A DNA stretch of 64,000 nucleotides from Burkholderiales bacterium (lineage in GTDB: Bacteria > Pseudomonadota > Gammaproteobacteria > Burkholderiales > Burkholderiaceae_F): contig JADJWR010000002.1 in the NCBI GenBank assembly GCA_016716275.1, positions 310,001 through 374,000 on the forward strand, in the 5' to 3' direction. Positions 53,394-63,134 of the stretch are shown piece after piece (the first letter of the stretch is position 1; every line of letters begins with the position of its first letter). The notes beneath the pieces were generated by a model. It was not told where the DNA came from. It did no database searches and saw only the letters and a list, made by a program, of their open reading frames with translations. Position numbers and translations under genes: made by a program.

Positions 53394-54485
53394 TCAGCGT
53401 GCCAGGCAGGCCTCCAGGCCCTTGAGAATTGCGTCCTTCGGAAGGTTGCGCCCGATGAAAACCATCTTGCTGCCGGGCTTCTCGTCCTTGCCCCAGGGTC
53501 GGCCGACGTCGGCGCCCATGAGCATGTGCACGCCCTGCAGGATCATCCGACGCGGGCTGCCGTCCATGAAAAGCACGCCTTTATACCGAAGCATGTCCTG
53601 ACCGTAAACCTGGGTCAGTGCGCCCATGTACTCCTCCAGCTTGGCGGAGTCGAAGGGTCGTTTCGACTGGAACACGAAGGCCTTGATCGCGTCGTCGTGA
53701 TGATGATGGTGATGGTGATGCTCATGATGCCCATGATCGCCCTGATGGCGGTCTTGGCCGTGATCGTGGTCATGGTCGCCATGACGATGCTCACCGTGGG
53801 CGCGCGCCGCGTCCGGATGTTCGGCGGCGAGGAACTGCGGGTCGATCTCCAGGATCGCGTTCAGGTTGAAGCCGCGCAGGTCGAGCACCTCGGCGATCGG
53901 AATCTCGCCCATCCGGACCGCGCGGATCGGCGCGCGCGGGTTCATGTTCATCAGCCGCTCGCGCAGCGACTCGACATCGTCGGCCGACACCAGATCGGTC
54001 TTGGTGAGCAGGATGCGGTCGGCGAAGCCGACCTGGTTCTGCGCCTCCGGCTGCGCGTCGAGGGTCGCGTGGCCGTGCTTGGCGTCGACCAGCGTGATCA
54101 CCGCATCGAGCAGGTAGTACGAGGCGATATCGTCGTCCATGAAGAACGTCTGCGTCACCGGACCCGGGTTGGCCATGCCGGTGGTCTCGATGATCACCCG
54201 CTCGAAGGCGAGTTCGCCGCGGCTGCGCTTGTCCTTCAGCTCGGACAGGATGCGCACCAGGTCGCCGCGCACCGTGCAGCAGATGCAGCCGTTGTTCATC
54301 TCGACGATCTGCTCTTCGGTGTCGGCGACCAGCAGGTCGTTGTCCACGCCTTCGGGGCCGAACTCGTTCTCGATCACCGCGATGCGGTGGCCGTGGCGCT
54401 CCTTCAGGATCCGGTTCAGCAGCGTCGTCTTGCCTGCCCCCAGGAAGCCCGTCAGGACGGTGACGGGCACGTTCGGTTCGTTCAT
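53394..54485 (-). CDS. G3E GTPase (CobW/COG0523 family) with His-rich loop
   Basis: Metallochaperone-type GTPase of 363 residues. Walker A is GFLGAGKTT (residues 13-21), the metal motif CICC spans Cys67-Cys70, switch regions include IIETTGMANPGP, and LLTKTDLV is the base-specificity motif. A His/Asp/Glu-rich insert of about 35 residues (starting HGEHRHGDHDHDHG) separates it from the C-terminal CobW domain (KAFVFQSKRPFDSAKLEEY). Zinc is the likeliest metal by analogy with ZigA/YjiA members, but no Zur box was seen. It sits next to dksA on the same strand, after 36 bp. Confidence 0.9.
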   Translation of the reverse strand: MNEPNVPVTVLTGFLGAGKTTLLNRILKERHGHRIAVIENEFGPEGVDNDLLVADTEEQIVEMNNGCICCTVRGDLVRILSELKDKRSRGELAFERVIIETTGMANPGPVTQTFFMDDDIASYYLLDAVITLVDAKHGHATLDAQPEAQNQVGFADRILLTKTDLVSADDVESLRERLMNMNPRAPIRAVRMGEIPIAEVLDLRGFNLNAILEIDPQFLAAEHPDAARAHGEHRHGDHDHDHGQDRHQGDHGHHEHHHHHHHHDDAIKAFVFQSKRPFDSAKLEEYMGALTQVYGQDMLRYKGVLFMDGSPRRMILQGVHMLMGADVGRPWGKDEKPGSKMVFIGRNLPKDAILKGLEACLAR

Positions 54486-54552
54486 GGCTGGTCTCGCCGG
54501 GCATCGCCGGCCGCGGAAGGGGCGGGATTGTAGAAGATCCGCGCCGCCGTGC

Positions 54553-55764
54553 TCAGAGCCGCTGCAGCAGCAGGCCCTTGAGGTACTCGCCCTCCGGGTG
54601 AGTCATACGTAGTGGGTGGTCCTCGCCGGCTGCCAGCCGGCGCAGCAACTGCGTCTCGACGCGGGCGTCGATCACCGCTCCGGCGACGATCTTCTGGAAC
54701 AACTCGACGCCGATTGCGCCGGAACAGGAAAAGGTCAGCAGATAGCCGCCCGGCGCGAGCAGTCGCAGCGCCGACAGGTTGATGTCCTTGTAGGCGCGCG
54801 CGGCGCGCTCGACATGATGGTGGCTGGCGGCGAACTTCGGCGGATCGAGCACGATCAGGTCGAACGCGCGGCCGTCGGCGCGCAGCGCGCGCAGGGCTTC
54901 GAAGACATTGGCCTCATGCCACTGGCCGGCGTCGCGCGGCAGGCCGTTCAGCTGCCAGTTCTCCTGCGCCAGTGCCAGCGCGTCGGCCGATGAATCGATC
55001 GACATCACCCCGCCGCCGCCGGCCGCCAGCGCGATCGAAAAGCCGCCCGTGTAGCAGAAGCAGTTCAGCGCCGCGACGGGGCGTCGTTGCTGTTCGCGCG
55101 AGCGCAGCGCGAGCGCGGCGGCCAGCTCGCGGTTGTCGCGCTGGTCGATGTAGTAGCCGGTCTTGTGTCCGCTGCGCACGTCGACCCACGCCCGGCGCCG
55201 GTGCTCGCGAATCGCGATGCGCGACGGCGGTTCGGCGCCGCGTGCAATACCGAACGCCGGCGCCAGCCCTTCGCGCGTGCGGCCGGCGCTGTCCGAGCGG
55301 TCGAAGACGTCGGCGCAGCCGGTGGCGGCGACCAGCGCGTCGAGCAGTTCCTCGCGCCAAGCCTCGACCCCGGCGGCCTGGAACTGGACCACCAGCTGGT
55401 CGGCGTAGCGGTCTGCGATCAGCCCCGGCAGGCCGTCGGCCTCGCCGAACACCAGCCGCAGCGCGTCGCTTGCCGAGGCGAGGTGGGCGCGCCGTGCCAC
55501 CGCCTCCTGGACGCGCGCCGCCAGCCAGGCGGAATCGATGCGGTCGGTCTCGGCAAAGCTCCAGCAGCGCGCGCGCAGGGTCGACGACGGCGAGAACGCC
55601 GCCCAGGCCAGCCAGCGACCATCATGACCGCGCACCGCCACCGTGTGGCCTGCCTCCGGCGCGCCCTTGACGCGGCCGATCGCGGTGTCGTAGATCCACG
55701 GGTGCCGGCGAAGCAGCGAGCGCTCCTTGCCCGGTTTCAGGACCAGCTCGGCAGCGGGCTTCAT
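54553..55764 (-). CDS. rlmI: 23S rRNA (cytosine(1962)-C5)-methyltransferase
   Basis: SAM-dependent methyltransferase of 403 residues with an N-terminal PUA domain (KPGKERSLLRRHPWIYDTAI, about residues 8-75), the EEHE-like middle domain and a Rossmann core. Motifs are RSGHKTGYYIDQRDNR, NCFCYTGGFSIALAAGG, LIVLDPPKFAAS and the catalytic Cys in LLTFSCSGAIG. ATG 55764 is 17 bp after the xerC stop. Confidence 0.93.
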   Translation of the reverse strand: MKPAAELVLKPGKERSLLRRHPWIYDTAIGRVKGAPEAGHTVAVRGHDGRWLAWAAFSPSSTLRARCWSFAETDRIDSAWLAARVQEAVARRAHLASASDALRLVFGEADGLPGLIADRYADQLVVQFQAAGVEAWREELLDALVAATGCADVFDRSDSAGRTREGLAPAFGIARGAEPPSRIAIREHRRRAWVDVRSGHKTGYYIDQRDNRELAAALALRSREQQRRPVAALNCFCYTGGFSIALAAGGGGVMSIDSSADALALAQENWQLNGLPRDAGQWHEANVFEALRALRADGRAFDLIVLDPPKFAASHHHVERAARAYKDINLSALRLLAPGGYLLTFSCSGAIGVELFQKIVAGAVIDARVETQLLRRLAAGEDHPLRMTHPEGEYLKGLLLQRL

Positions 55765-55781
55765 CGCTTCCCGGCTGCGCT

Positions 55782-56741
55782 TCAGCCGCCCTTGCGCCGG
55801 GCGCGCGGATGCGCGGCGTCGTAGGTCTTGGCCAGGTGCTGCCAGTCGAGCCGCGTGTAGATCTGCGTCGTCGCGATGCTGGCGTGCCCCAGCAGCTCCT
55901 GCACCGCGCGCAGATCGCCACTGCTCTGCAGCACGTGCGAGGCCATCGAGTGGCGCAGCACGTGCGGATGCACGCGCAGGCCAAGCCCGAGGGCCACCGC
56001 CAGCCTGGCGAGCCGCAGCTGCACGCTGCGTGCGCCGAGCCGACCGCCGCGCGTCGCGACGAACAGTGCCCGCGCCTGCGCGCCGGGCATCGATTCGCGG
56101 GCGTGCAGCCACCGGCGCAGCGCTTCGATCGCCGGCCTGCCGATCGGCACCTGCCGCACCTTGCCGCCCTTGCCGACGACGGTCACCCGCCGCGCCTCGA
56201 GGTCAAGCCAGGACGTCGATCCGGGGCCGTCGGCGTCGGTGGCGAAGTAACGCCGGTCCAGGCCGACCAGTTCCGACAGCCGCAGGCCGCTCGAGTACAG
56301 CAGCTCGACCATCGCCTTGTCGCGCAGCGCCAGTGCAGTGGCCTCGGGTTCGTGCCCGGCCAGTCGCACGGCCTGGTCAGGGGCCAGCGCTTTCGGCAGG
56401 CGCTTGGCTCGCCGCGGTGCCCGCACGCCGGCGGCGGGATTGCCAGCGGCCTCGCCGCGCCCGCCCAGCCAGTCGTAGAAGCGGCGCCAGGCCGACAGCT
56501 TGCGCGACAGCGATGCCGGCGCCAGGCCGGCCGCATGCAGGCGTGCCAGCGCGTGGCGAATGTCCGCTGCCTGCAGCAGCGGCAGCGGCCTGCCGCCCGC
56601 CAGCTGCGCCAGCTCGGCGAGATCGCCCCGGTAGGCGGCGACCGTGAGCGGCGACAGTCGCCGCTGCCGGGCGAGCTCGTCGAGGAACCGGCCGATCGGC
56701 GCTGGCAGCGGTGAGGCGGTGCCGCCGCTGTCCTCGCCCAT
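55782..56741 (-). CDS. xerC: Tyrosine recombinase XerC
   Basis: Resolves chromosome dimers at dif with XerD and FtsK. It has 319 residues. The N-terminal SAM-like core-binding domain is at about 15-105. The catalytic residues are Arg154 in SSGLRLSELVGL, the H-x-x-R in HPHVLRHSMASH, His in ELLGHASI and Tyr295 in TTQIYTRLDW. A linker Lys is in VVGKGGKVRQVPIG. It lies 5 bp after DUF484, the standard dapF-DUF484-xerC order of proteobacteria. Confidence 0.94.
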   Translation of the reverse strand: MGEDSGGTASPLPAPIGRFLDELARQRRLSPLTVAAYRGDLAELAQLAGGRPLPLLQAADIRHALARLHAAGLAPASLSRKLSAWRRFYDWLGGRGEAAGNPAAGVRAPRRAKRLPKALAPDQAVRLAGHEPEATALALRDKAMVELLYSSGLRLSELVGLDRRYFATDADGPGSTSWLDLEARRVTVVGKGGKVRQVPIGRPAIEALRRWLHARESMPGAQARALFVATRGGRLGARSVQLRLARLAVALGLGLRVHPHVLRHSMASHVLQSSGDLRAVQELLGHASIATTQIYTRLDWQHLAKTYDAAHPRARRKGG

Positions 56742-56746
56742 CGGCC

Positions 56747-57406
56747 TCAGGCGCGCAGCCGCGCCAGCGCCGCGCCGGCAAGCTCGCCGATGCGCGACAG
56801 GAAAGCGGTGCCCATGGTGATCTGGAAACGGTCGGCGTCCGGCGAGCCCAGCGCCAGCAGGCCGAAGGCCTTCGAGTCGCCGCCGACCCGCAGCGGCATC
56901 ATCGCCAGGCTGCGGATGGTTGCCGGGTCGGTGGCCATCCAGCCGGCCGCTTCGAAGCCGACGTTGGAGCCGCAGAACGGCGCCTGCATGCTGCTGGCCA
57001 GGCGGACGATGTCGTCGCCGGCCGGTCGCGCCCAGTCCTCGCCCGCGTACGCGGCCGCGACGCCCCACAGCCGCACGGCGCCGAAGGGCACGCTGAACTG
57101 CCGCATCAGCTCGTCGAGCAGCGTTGGCGGCAGCTGGGCGGGATCGGTCTGCGCCAGCAGTGCCCTCGCCCACTGCACGATGCGATCGGCGATGGCGTCG
57201 TTTTCCTCGCCGTGGCGCAGCATCTCGGTCAGCCGCAGCTCGAGCGATCTGATCCGCTCGCGCAGGATCGTCGACTGCCGCTCGACCAGGGAAACCGCGT
57301 GGCCGTCCTGCGGATGCGGAATCGCCACGTTGAGCAGAGCCTCCGGGTGCTGATCGAAGAAATCCGGATGCTGGGAGAGGAACTGCGCAACTTCTTGGTG
57401 CGTCAT
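56747..57406 (-). CDS. DUF484 (GAF-like) family protein
   Basis: A 219-residue protein with an N-terminal helical region (VAQFLSQHPDFFDQHPEALLNVAIPHPQDG-type family opening, coiled coil at about 40-75) and a GAF-like domain (GAVRLWGVAAAYAGED, then FGLLALGSPDADRFQITMGT). The function is unknown; the conserved neighbourhood dapF-DUF484-xerC is the best clue. It sits 9 bp after dapF. Confidence 0.92.
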   Translation of the reverse strand: MTHQEVAQFLSQHPDFFDQHPEALLNVAIPHPQDGHAVSLVERQSTILRERIRSLELRLTEMLRHGEENDAIADRIVQWARALLAQTDPAQLPPTLLDELMRQFSVPFGAVRLWGVAAAYAGEDWARPAGDDIVRLASSMQAPFCGSNVGFEAAGWMATDPATIRSLAMMPLRVGGDSKAFGLLALGSPDADRFQITMGTAFLSRIGELAGAALARLRA

Positions 57407-57415
57407 CGGTGGCTC

Positions 57416-58267
57416 TCAGAGTTCGATCTCGCCTTCGAAAACCGCCTGCGCCGGCCCGCTCATCAGCACCGGCTGGCCGGCGCCGGCCCAGGCAACCTGC
57501 AGTTCACCGCCACGGGCGTGCACGGCCACTGGCGAGACGAGCGCGCCGCGCAGGATACCTGCCACTGCGGCCGCGCAAGCGCCGGTGCCGCAGGCGAGCG
57601 TCTCGCCGGCGCCGCGCTCCCACACCCGCAGGCGGATCGTGTGGCGGTCGACCAGCTGCATGAAGCCGGCATTCACCCTTCGCGGAAAGCGGCGGTGGTG
57701 CTCGATGACAGGGCCGTCCCGGTCGACCGGCGCCTGCGCGATGTCGTCGACCACCTGCACCGCGTGCGGGTTGCCCATCGACAGCACCGAGAACTCGATC
57801 TGCCGGCCATCGACATCCAGCGGCCACAGGCGGTCGCGCCCGGCGGCGCGGGCGACCAGGCCCTCGGCATCGAACGGGAGGCGGGCAGGCTCGAAGGCCG
57901 GCACGCCCATGTCGACCGTGACCCGGCCGTCGTCCTCCAGCCGCGGCTCGATGACGCCGCCGAGTGTCTCGACGCGGATCGATCGCTTGTGCGTCAGTCC
58001 GCGGTCGTGCACGAAGCGGACGAAGCAGCGGGCGCCGTTGCCGCACTGCTCGACCTCGCCGCCGTCGGCATTGAAGATGCGGTAGCGGAAGTCCGTGCCG
58101 GGCGCGCGCGCGCGCTCGACCAGCAGGATCTGGTCGGCACCGATGCCGAAGTGTCGATTGGCCAGCCGCTGCAGCTGCCCCGGCGTCAGCGCCACCTGCT
58201 GCGTGATGCCGTCGAACACCACGAAGTCGTTGCCCGCGCCCTGCATCTTGGTGAAGCGCAGTCTCAT
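57416..58267 (-). CDS. dapF: Diaminopimelate epimerase
   Basis: Interconverts LL- and meso-diaminopimelate for lysine and peptidoglycan. It has 283 residues. Both catalytic cysteines are present, Cys75 in EVEQCGNGARCFVRF and Cys226 in ETLACGTGACAAAV. MRLRFTKMQGAGNDFVVFDG is the family start, so the ATG at 58267 is clear. Confidence 0.97.
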   Translation of the reverse strand: MRLRFTKMQGAGNDFVVFDGITQQVALTPGQLQRLANRHFGIGADQILLVERARAPGTDFRYRIFNADGGEVEQCGNGARCFVRFVHDRGLTHKRSIRVETLGGVIEPRLEDDGRVTVDMGVPAFEPARLPFDAEGLVARAAGRDRLWPLDVDGRQIEFSVLSMGNPHAVQVVDDIAQAPVDRDGPVIEHHRRFPRRVNAGFMQLVDRHTIRLRVWERGAGETLACGTGACAAAVAGILRGALVSPVAVHARGGELQVAWAGAGQPVLMSGPAQAVFEGEIEL

Positions 58268-58314
58268 CGCGCCGATTATCGCCGCTCGCTCGGGCGAGGG
58301 ACCGCGCGGTGCAC

Positions 58315-59193
58315 TCAGTACCACGGCGGCGCGCCGGGCGGCCGCGTCTTGAAGCGCTTGTGGGTCCACAGGTACTGATCGGGCAGGCGCAGCGCCCAGC
58401 GCTCGATCTCGCGGTTCATCCGCTCGGTGTCCTCCTCGACGCTGGCGCCGGGGAAGTTCGCCCAGGGCGGCTCGAAGTGCAGCAGGTAGCCGTCGGCGGT
58501 CATCTCGGTGACCGCCATCACCACCCTGGCGCCGTTGACGCGCGCCAGCCGGCTGACCATCGGGATGGTCGCCGCCGGTACGCCGAAGAACGGCACGAAG
58601 ATCGAGTTGACCGGGCCGTTGTCCATGTCCGGCAGGTAGTAAAAGGGCAGGCCGGCTTTCATCGCGCGCAGCACTTCCTTCAGCTCGGCGGCGCCGCGGC
58701 GCGGGATCAGCAGCGGGTCGCTGAAGCGGCGGCGGCCGGCGAGCAGCTGCGCGTCCCAGGCGGCGTTGCTCTGCATCGCGTAGATCGACACGCCGCGCAC
58801 CAGCGTGTTGACGCGCAGGCCGCCGGCGTCGAGTCCCACGAAGTGCGGCGCCAGCAGGATCAGCGGCCGGTTCGCCGGATCGGCCAGGTGCTCGGCGCCC
58901 TCGACCCGCACCAGCTGCTCGACCGCTGCGCGGCTGCCGCGCCAGAGCACCGAGTGATCGAGCACGCTGCGGGCGATGTTGCGGAACAGCCGCCGGCCGA
59001 GCGCCCGCCGCTGCACTTCGGTCATCTGCGGAAAGCAGGCGCGCAGGTTCGCCAGCGTGATCCGGCGACGCGGCCGGACCAGCAGCCACAGGAGCTCGCC
59101 GATGAGGCCGGCCAACCGGCTGCGCGCCTTCACCGACCAGCCGGCAGTGGTGTTGATCAGCGCGATCCATGCCCGCGCCAGTGCCTCGGTCAC
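58315..59193 (-). CDS. Lipid A biosynthesis lauroyl/myristoyl acyltransferase (LpxL/LpxM family), second copy
   Basis: Adds a secondary acyl chain to the lipid A precursor at the inner membrane. It has 292 residues. The catalytic HX4D is HFVGLD in LLAPHFVGLDAGGL. The family features LRACFPQMTEVQRRALGRRL, YYLPDMDNGP and QYLWTHKRFKTRP are present. It starts at a GTG (59193) overlapping the stop of the upstream acyltransferase (GTGA). Which chain and position it adds cannot be decided here. Confidence 0.92.
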   Translation of the reverse strand: MTEALARAWIALINTTAGWSVKARSRLAGLIGELLWLLVRPRRRITLANLRACFPQMTEVQRRALGRRLFRNIARSVLDHSVLWRGSRAAVEQLVRVEGAEHLADPANRPLILLAPHFVGLDAGGLRVNTLVRGVSIYAMQSNAAWDAQLLAGRRRFSDPLLIPRRGAAELKEVLRAMKAGLPFYYLPDMDNGPVNSIFVPFFGVPAATIPMVSRLARVNGARVVMAVTEMTADGYLLHFEPPWANFPGASVEEDTERMNREIERWALRLPDQYLWTHKRFKTRPPGAPPWY

Positions 59194-60065
59194 GGCGCCG
59201 CCTCGTTCGGGTCGACCACCGCGGCGCTGCCGGCCGGCGCCTTGTAGCGGTTGTAGCCCCACAGGTACTGCGTCGGGCACTGCCGGATCAGCGCCTCGAG
59301 CGCCAGGTTCAGCCGCTGCGTGTCGGCTTCGATGGCGCCGCTCAAGGTCTGCTCGAAGGGCACCAGCCGAAGCAGGTAGCCGCGCCCGCCGGGCAGGCGC
59401 TCGCACAGGGCGAAGACGATCCGCGCGCCATTGGCCGCGGCCAGCCGCGCCGGCAACGTCATCGTGTAAGCGGGCCGGCCGAAGAACTTCACCCAGGCCC
59501 CTTCACCTTGGGACGGGACCTGGTCGGGCAGGATGCCCGCCGTGTGTCCATTGCGCAGCGCCCGCATCAGCATGCGCACGCCGGCCAGGCTCGCCGGTGC
59601 GAGCAGCAGCCCCGGACGCGCCCGCTCGCCGATTATCCGGCGCAGCGCCTGCTTGCGCGGCGGCCGGAACAGCACCGTCATCGGCCGGCGCCGCGCCAGA
59701 GGCTGCGTGGCGTAGTACTGCGCCGCTGCTTCGAAGCTGCCAAGATGAGGCGTCAGCAGCAGCAGCGGTCGAGGGTCGTCGAGCAGCCTCGCCAGGCTGC
59801 CTGGCTCGGCCTCGCGTACGCAGCCGGCGATCTCGTCTGCCGCACGCTGCCATAGCCAGGCTGCCTCGATCGCCTGTCGGCCCGCGTGCGCGATGGCCGA
59901 GCAGCGCAGGGCGGGCTCGTCGAGGCACGCCTGGGCGAGGTTGGCGCGCAGCGTGCGGCGGTAGGTCGGCGACAGCAGATAGGCGAGCCAGCCGAGCGCG
60001 GCGCCCAGCATCTGCACCCAGGCGAGCGGCAGTCGTGACAGCAGGCGGAACAGGGCGGGCAGCAC
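59190..60065 (-). CDS. lpxL: Lipid A biosynthesis acyltransferase (LpxL family), first copy
   Basis: A 291-residue secondary acyltransferase of lipid A. The HX4E catalytic motif is HLGSFE in LLTPHLGSFEAAAQ. Other segments are TYRRTLRANLAQACLDE, AGILPDQVPSQGEGAW and QYLWGYNRYKAP. I chose the GTG at 60065 (first residues MLPALFRLLSRLPL). The frame is open to 60152, but that longer form would overlap the metK -10 and adds a segment unlike the family. It is paired with the next copy, a standard betaproteobacterial arrangement next to metK. Confidence 0.9.
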   Translation of the reverse strand: MLPALFRLLSRLPLAWVQMLGAALGWLAYLLSPTYRRTLRANLAQACLDEPALRCSAIAHAGRQAIEAAWLWQRAADEIAGCVREAEPGSLARLLDDPRPLLLLTPHLGSFEAAAQYYATQPLARRRPMTVLFRPPRKQALRRIIGERARPGLLLAPASLAGVRMLMRALRNGHTAGILPDQVPSQGEGAWVKFFGRPAYTMTLPARLAAANGARIVFALCERLPGGRGYLLRLVPFEQTLSGAIEADTQRLNLALEALIRQCPTQYLWGYNRYKAPAGSAAVVDPNEAAP

Positions 60066-60136
60066 GACGGCCGGGTCAGGCGGCGGGAGCGACAGGACGA
60101 TCGAGCTGCCAATGCTAATGGTCGAGTCCACTCGCC

Positions 60137-60142
60137 TATAAT
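60137..60142 (+). promoter_or_regulatory. -10 element of the metK promoter
   Basis: A perfect TATAAT, 140 bp before the metK start, implying a long untranslated leader. The -35 is weak (GCTAAT at 60114-60119 with 17-bp spacing). Confidence 0.55.
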
Positions 60143-60225
60143 CCGCCGCCATCCGCCGAGTTAAGGAACAACTTGCAGGGCGGGCCGGGCTGCGAAGGCC
60201 GGCGAGTACTGCTAAAGCGTCACCG

Positions 60226-60278
60226 CGCTCTCCACCGCGGGCTCGACGCCCGCATGAACATCAGACCCCTGGAGAGCG
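60226..60278 (+). promoter_or_regulatory. metK leader hairpin that sequesters the ribosome binding site
   Basis: CGCTCTCCA (60226-60234) is exactly complementary to TGGAGAGCG (60270-60278), and the second arm contains the metK Shine-Dalgarno GGAGAG (60271-60276). A nested stem GCGGGC/GCCCGC (60237-60242/60248-60253) stiffens the loop. Further upstream, stems can form at 60172-60178/60190-60197 or at 60184-60188/60199-60203, which exclude each other. The arrangement fits translational control of metK. It does not match SAM- or SAH-riboswitch consensus patterns as I know them. Confidence 0.6.
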
Positions 60279-60282
60279 ACAA

Positions 60283-61467
60283 GTGGCAAGCGATTTCCTC
60301 TTTACCTCCGAATCCGTCTCGGAGGGCCATCCGGACAAGGTGGCCGACCAGATCTCCGACGCGATCCTCGACGCCATCTTCGAGCACGATCCGCGCTCGC
60401 GGGTGGCCGCCGAGACGCTGGTCAACACCGGCCTGGTGGTACTGGCCGGCGAGATCACCACCAACGCCTACGTCGACTACATCCAGGTCGCGCGCGACAC
60501 GATCAGGCGGATCGGCTACGACAACACCGAGTACGGCATCGACTACAAGGGCTGCGCGGTGCTGGTCGCCTACGACAAGCAGAGCAACGACATCGCGCAG
60601 GGTGTCGACCAGGCCTCCGACGACTACCTTAACCAGGGTGCCGGTGACCAGGGCCTGATGTTCGGCTACGCCTGCGACGAGACCGCCGAGCTGATGCCGG
60701 CGCCGATCTACTACGCACACCGCCTGGTCGAGCGGCAGGCGAGCCTGCGACGCGACGGGCGCCTGCCGTTCCTGCGGCCGGACGCCAAGAGCCAGATCAC
60801 CATGCGCTACGTCGACGGCAAGCCGCACTCGATCGACACGGTGGTTCTGTCCACCCAGCACAGCCCGGACCAGAGCGAGTCGCCGACCAAGCTGAAGGCG
60901 AGCTTCTACGAGGCAGTGCGCGAAGAGATCATCAAGCCGGTGCTGCCGAAGGAGTGGCTGACCAAGGACACCAAGTACCTGATCAACCCGACCGGCCGCT
61001 TCGTCATCGGCGGGCCGCACGGCGACTGCGGCCTGACCGGCCGCAAGATCATCGTCGACACCTACGGCGGCGCCTGCCCGCACGGTGGCGGCGCGTTTTC
61101 CGGCAAGGACCCCAGCAAGGTCGACCGCTCGGCCGCCTACGCGGCGCGCTACGTGGCGAAGAACGTCGTCGCCGCCGGGCTGGCACGCCAGTGCCAGGTG
61201 CAGCTTGCCTACGCGATCGGCGTGGCGCGGCCGATGAACATCACCGTCTACACCGAGGGCACCGGCCGGCTGCCCGACGAGAAGATCAGCCAGCTGGTGG
61301 CCGAGCATTTCGACCTGCGGCCGAAGGGCATCGTGCAGATGCTCGACCTGCTGCGGCCGATCTACGAGAAGACCGCCGCCTACGGCCACTTCGGCCGCGA
61401 CGAGCCCGAGTTCAGCTGGGAGCGCACCGATCGCGCCGAGGCGCTGCGCCAGGCCGCCGGACTGTAG
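60283..61467 (+). CDS. metK: S-adenosylmethionine synthetase
   Basis: Makes SAM from methionine and ATP. It has 394 residues from a GTG start. Motifs are FTSESVSEGHPDKVADQISD (ATP/Mg-binding His and Asp), GAGDQGLMFGYACDET, GGPHGDCGLTGRKIIVDTYGG-type signature and GGGAFSGKDPSKVDRSAAYAAR-type P-loop. GTG 60283 has a GGAGAG 6 bp upstream that is buried in a leader hairpin. It lies 171 bp before ahcY, forming a methyl-cycle pair. Confidence 0.97.
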   Translation: MASDFLFTSESVSEGHPDKVADQISDAILDAIFEHDPRSRVAAETLVNTGLVVLAGEITTNAYVDYIQVARDTIRRIGYDNTEYGIDYKGCAVLVAYDKQSNDIAQGVDQASDDYLNQGAGDQGLMFGYACDETAELMPAPIYYAHRLVERQASLRRDGRLPFLRPDAKSQITMRYVDGKPHSIDTVVLSTQHSPDQSESPTKLKASFYEAVREEIIKPVLPKEWLTKDTKYLINPTGRFVIGGPHGDCGLTGRKIIVDTYGGACPHGGGAFSGKDPSKVDRSAAYAARYVAKNVVAAGLARQCQVQLAYAIGVARPMNITVYTEGTGRLPDEKISQLVAEHFDLRPKGIVQMLDLLRPIYEKTAAYGHFGRDEPEFSWERTDRAEALRQAAGL

Positions 61468-61508
61468 CCGGACGGGCGGCGGCAGGCTCGGGCGCGGTCC
61501 GCCGCCGG

Positions 61509-61514
61509 TATACT
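61509..61514 (+). promoter_or_regulatory. Candidate -10 element before the SAH riboswitch
   Basis: TATACT, five of six to consensus, 9 bp before the riboswitch 5' strand and so well placed for transcription to begin at the aptamer. The -35 is poor. Confidence 0.5.
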
Positions 61515-61522
61515 CCGCGCCT

Positions 61523-61604
61523 GCCCCGAGGAGCGTTGCGACAGGTCGACCGGCCTGCCAGGCTCGGGGCGGCTGCCGCCAGGCAGCCCGTGTCAACGGC
61601 GCTC
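61523..61604 (+). ncRNA. S-adenosylhomocysteine (SAH) riboswitch
   Basis: P1 is GCCCCGAG (61523-61530) with CTCGGGGC (61563-61570), a perfect 8 bp. The conserved GAGCGTTGCGAC follows the 5' arm and GCCAGG precedes the 3' arm. The pseudoknot pairs GAGCG-TTG (61531-61538) with CAA-GG-CGCTC (61594-61604). This is the known SAH-riboswitch architecture of Betaproteobacteria and other groups, which turns on ahcY when SAH rises. The ahcY Shine-Dalgarno (61625-61631) lies 20 nt downstream of the pseudoknot. Confidence 0.95.
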
Positions 61605-61638
61605 GCCCACTTCTTTGAACTCGAAAGGAGGGCGCGAG

Positions 61639-63057
<1,419 letters not shown>

Positions 63058-63080
63058 CGCGGGCCTGAAGCAGAAGGCCT

Positions 63081-63105
63081 GCCGACACCGCGCGCAGGTG
63101 TCGGC
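63081..63105 (+). terminator. Hairpin after ahcY
   Basis: GCCGACAC (63081-63088) pairs exactly with GTGTCGGC (63098-63105), with a 9-nt loop, in the 77-bp gap before panE. No T tract follows, so termination is uncertain; partial termination or 3'-end protection is possible. Confidence 0.4.
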
Positions 63106-63134
63106 CGGCCGCATTCCGCGCGAGGGACAGACCG

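Noticed and set aside
60066..60152. Longer form of the first lpxL-type gene starting at 60152
   Set aside because: The extra 29 residues do not resemble the family and the frame would run through the metK -10 box; GTG 60065 gives a normal start.
60143..60282. SAM or SAH riboswitch in the metK leader
   Set aside because: The conserved blocks of the SAH aptamer seen before ahcY are absent, and I could not match known SAM classes; only a Shine-Dalgarno-masking hairpin is claimed.
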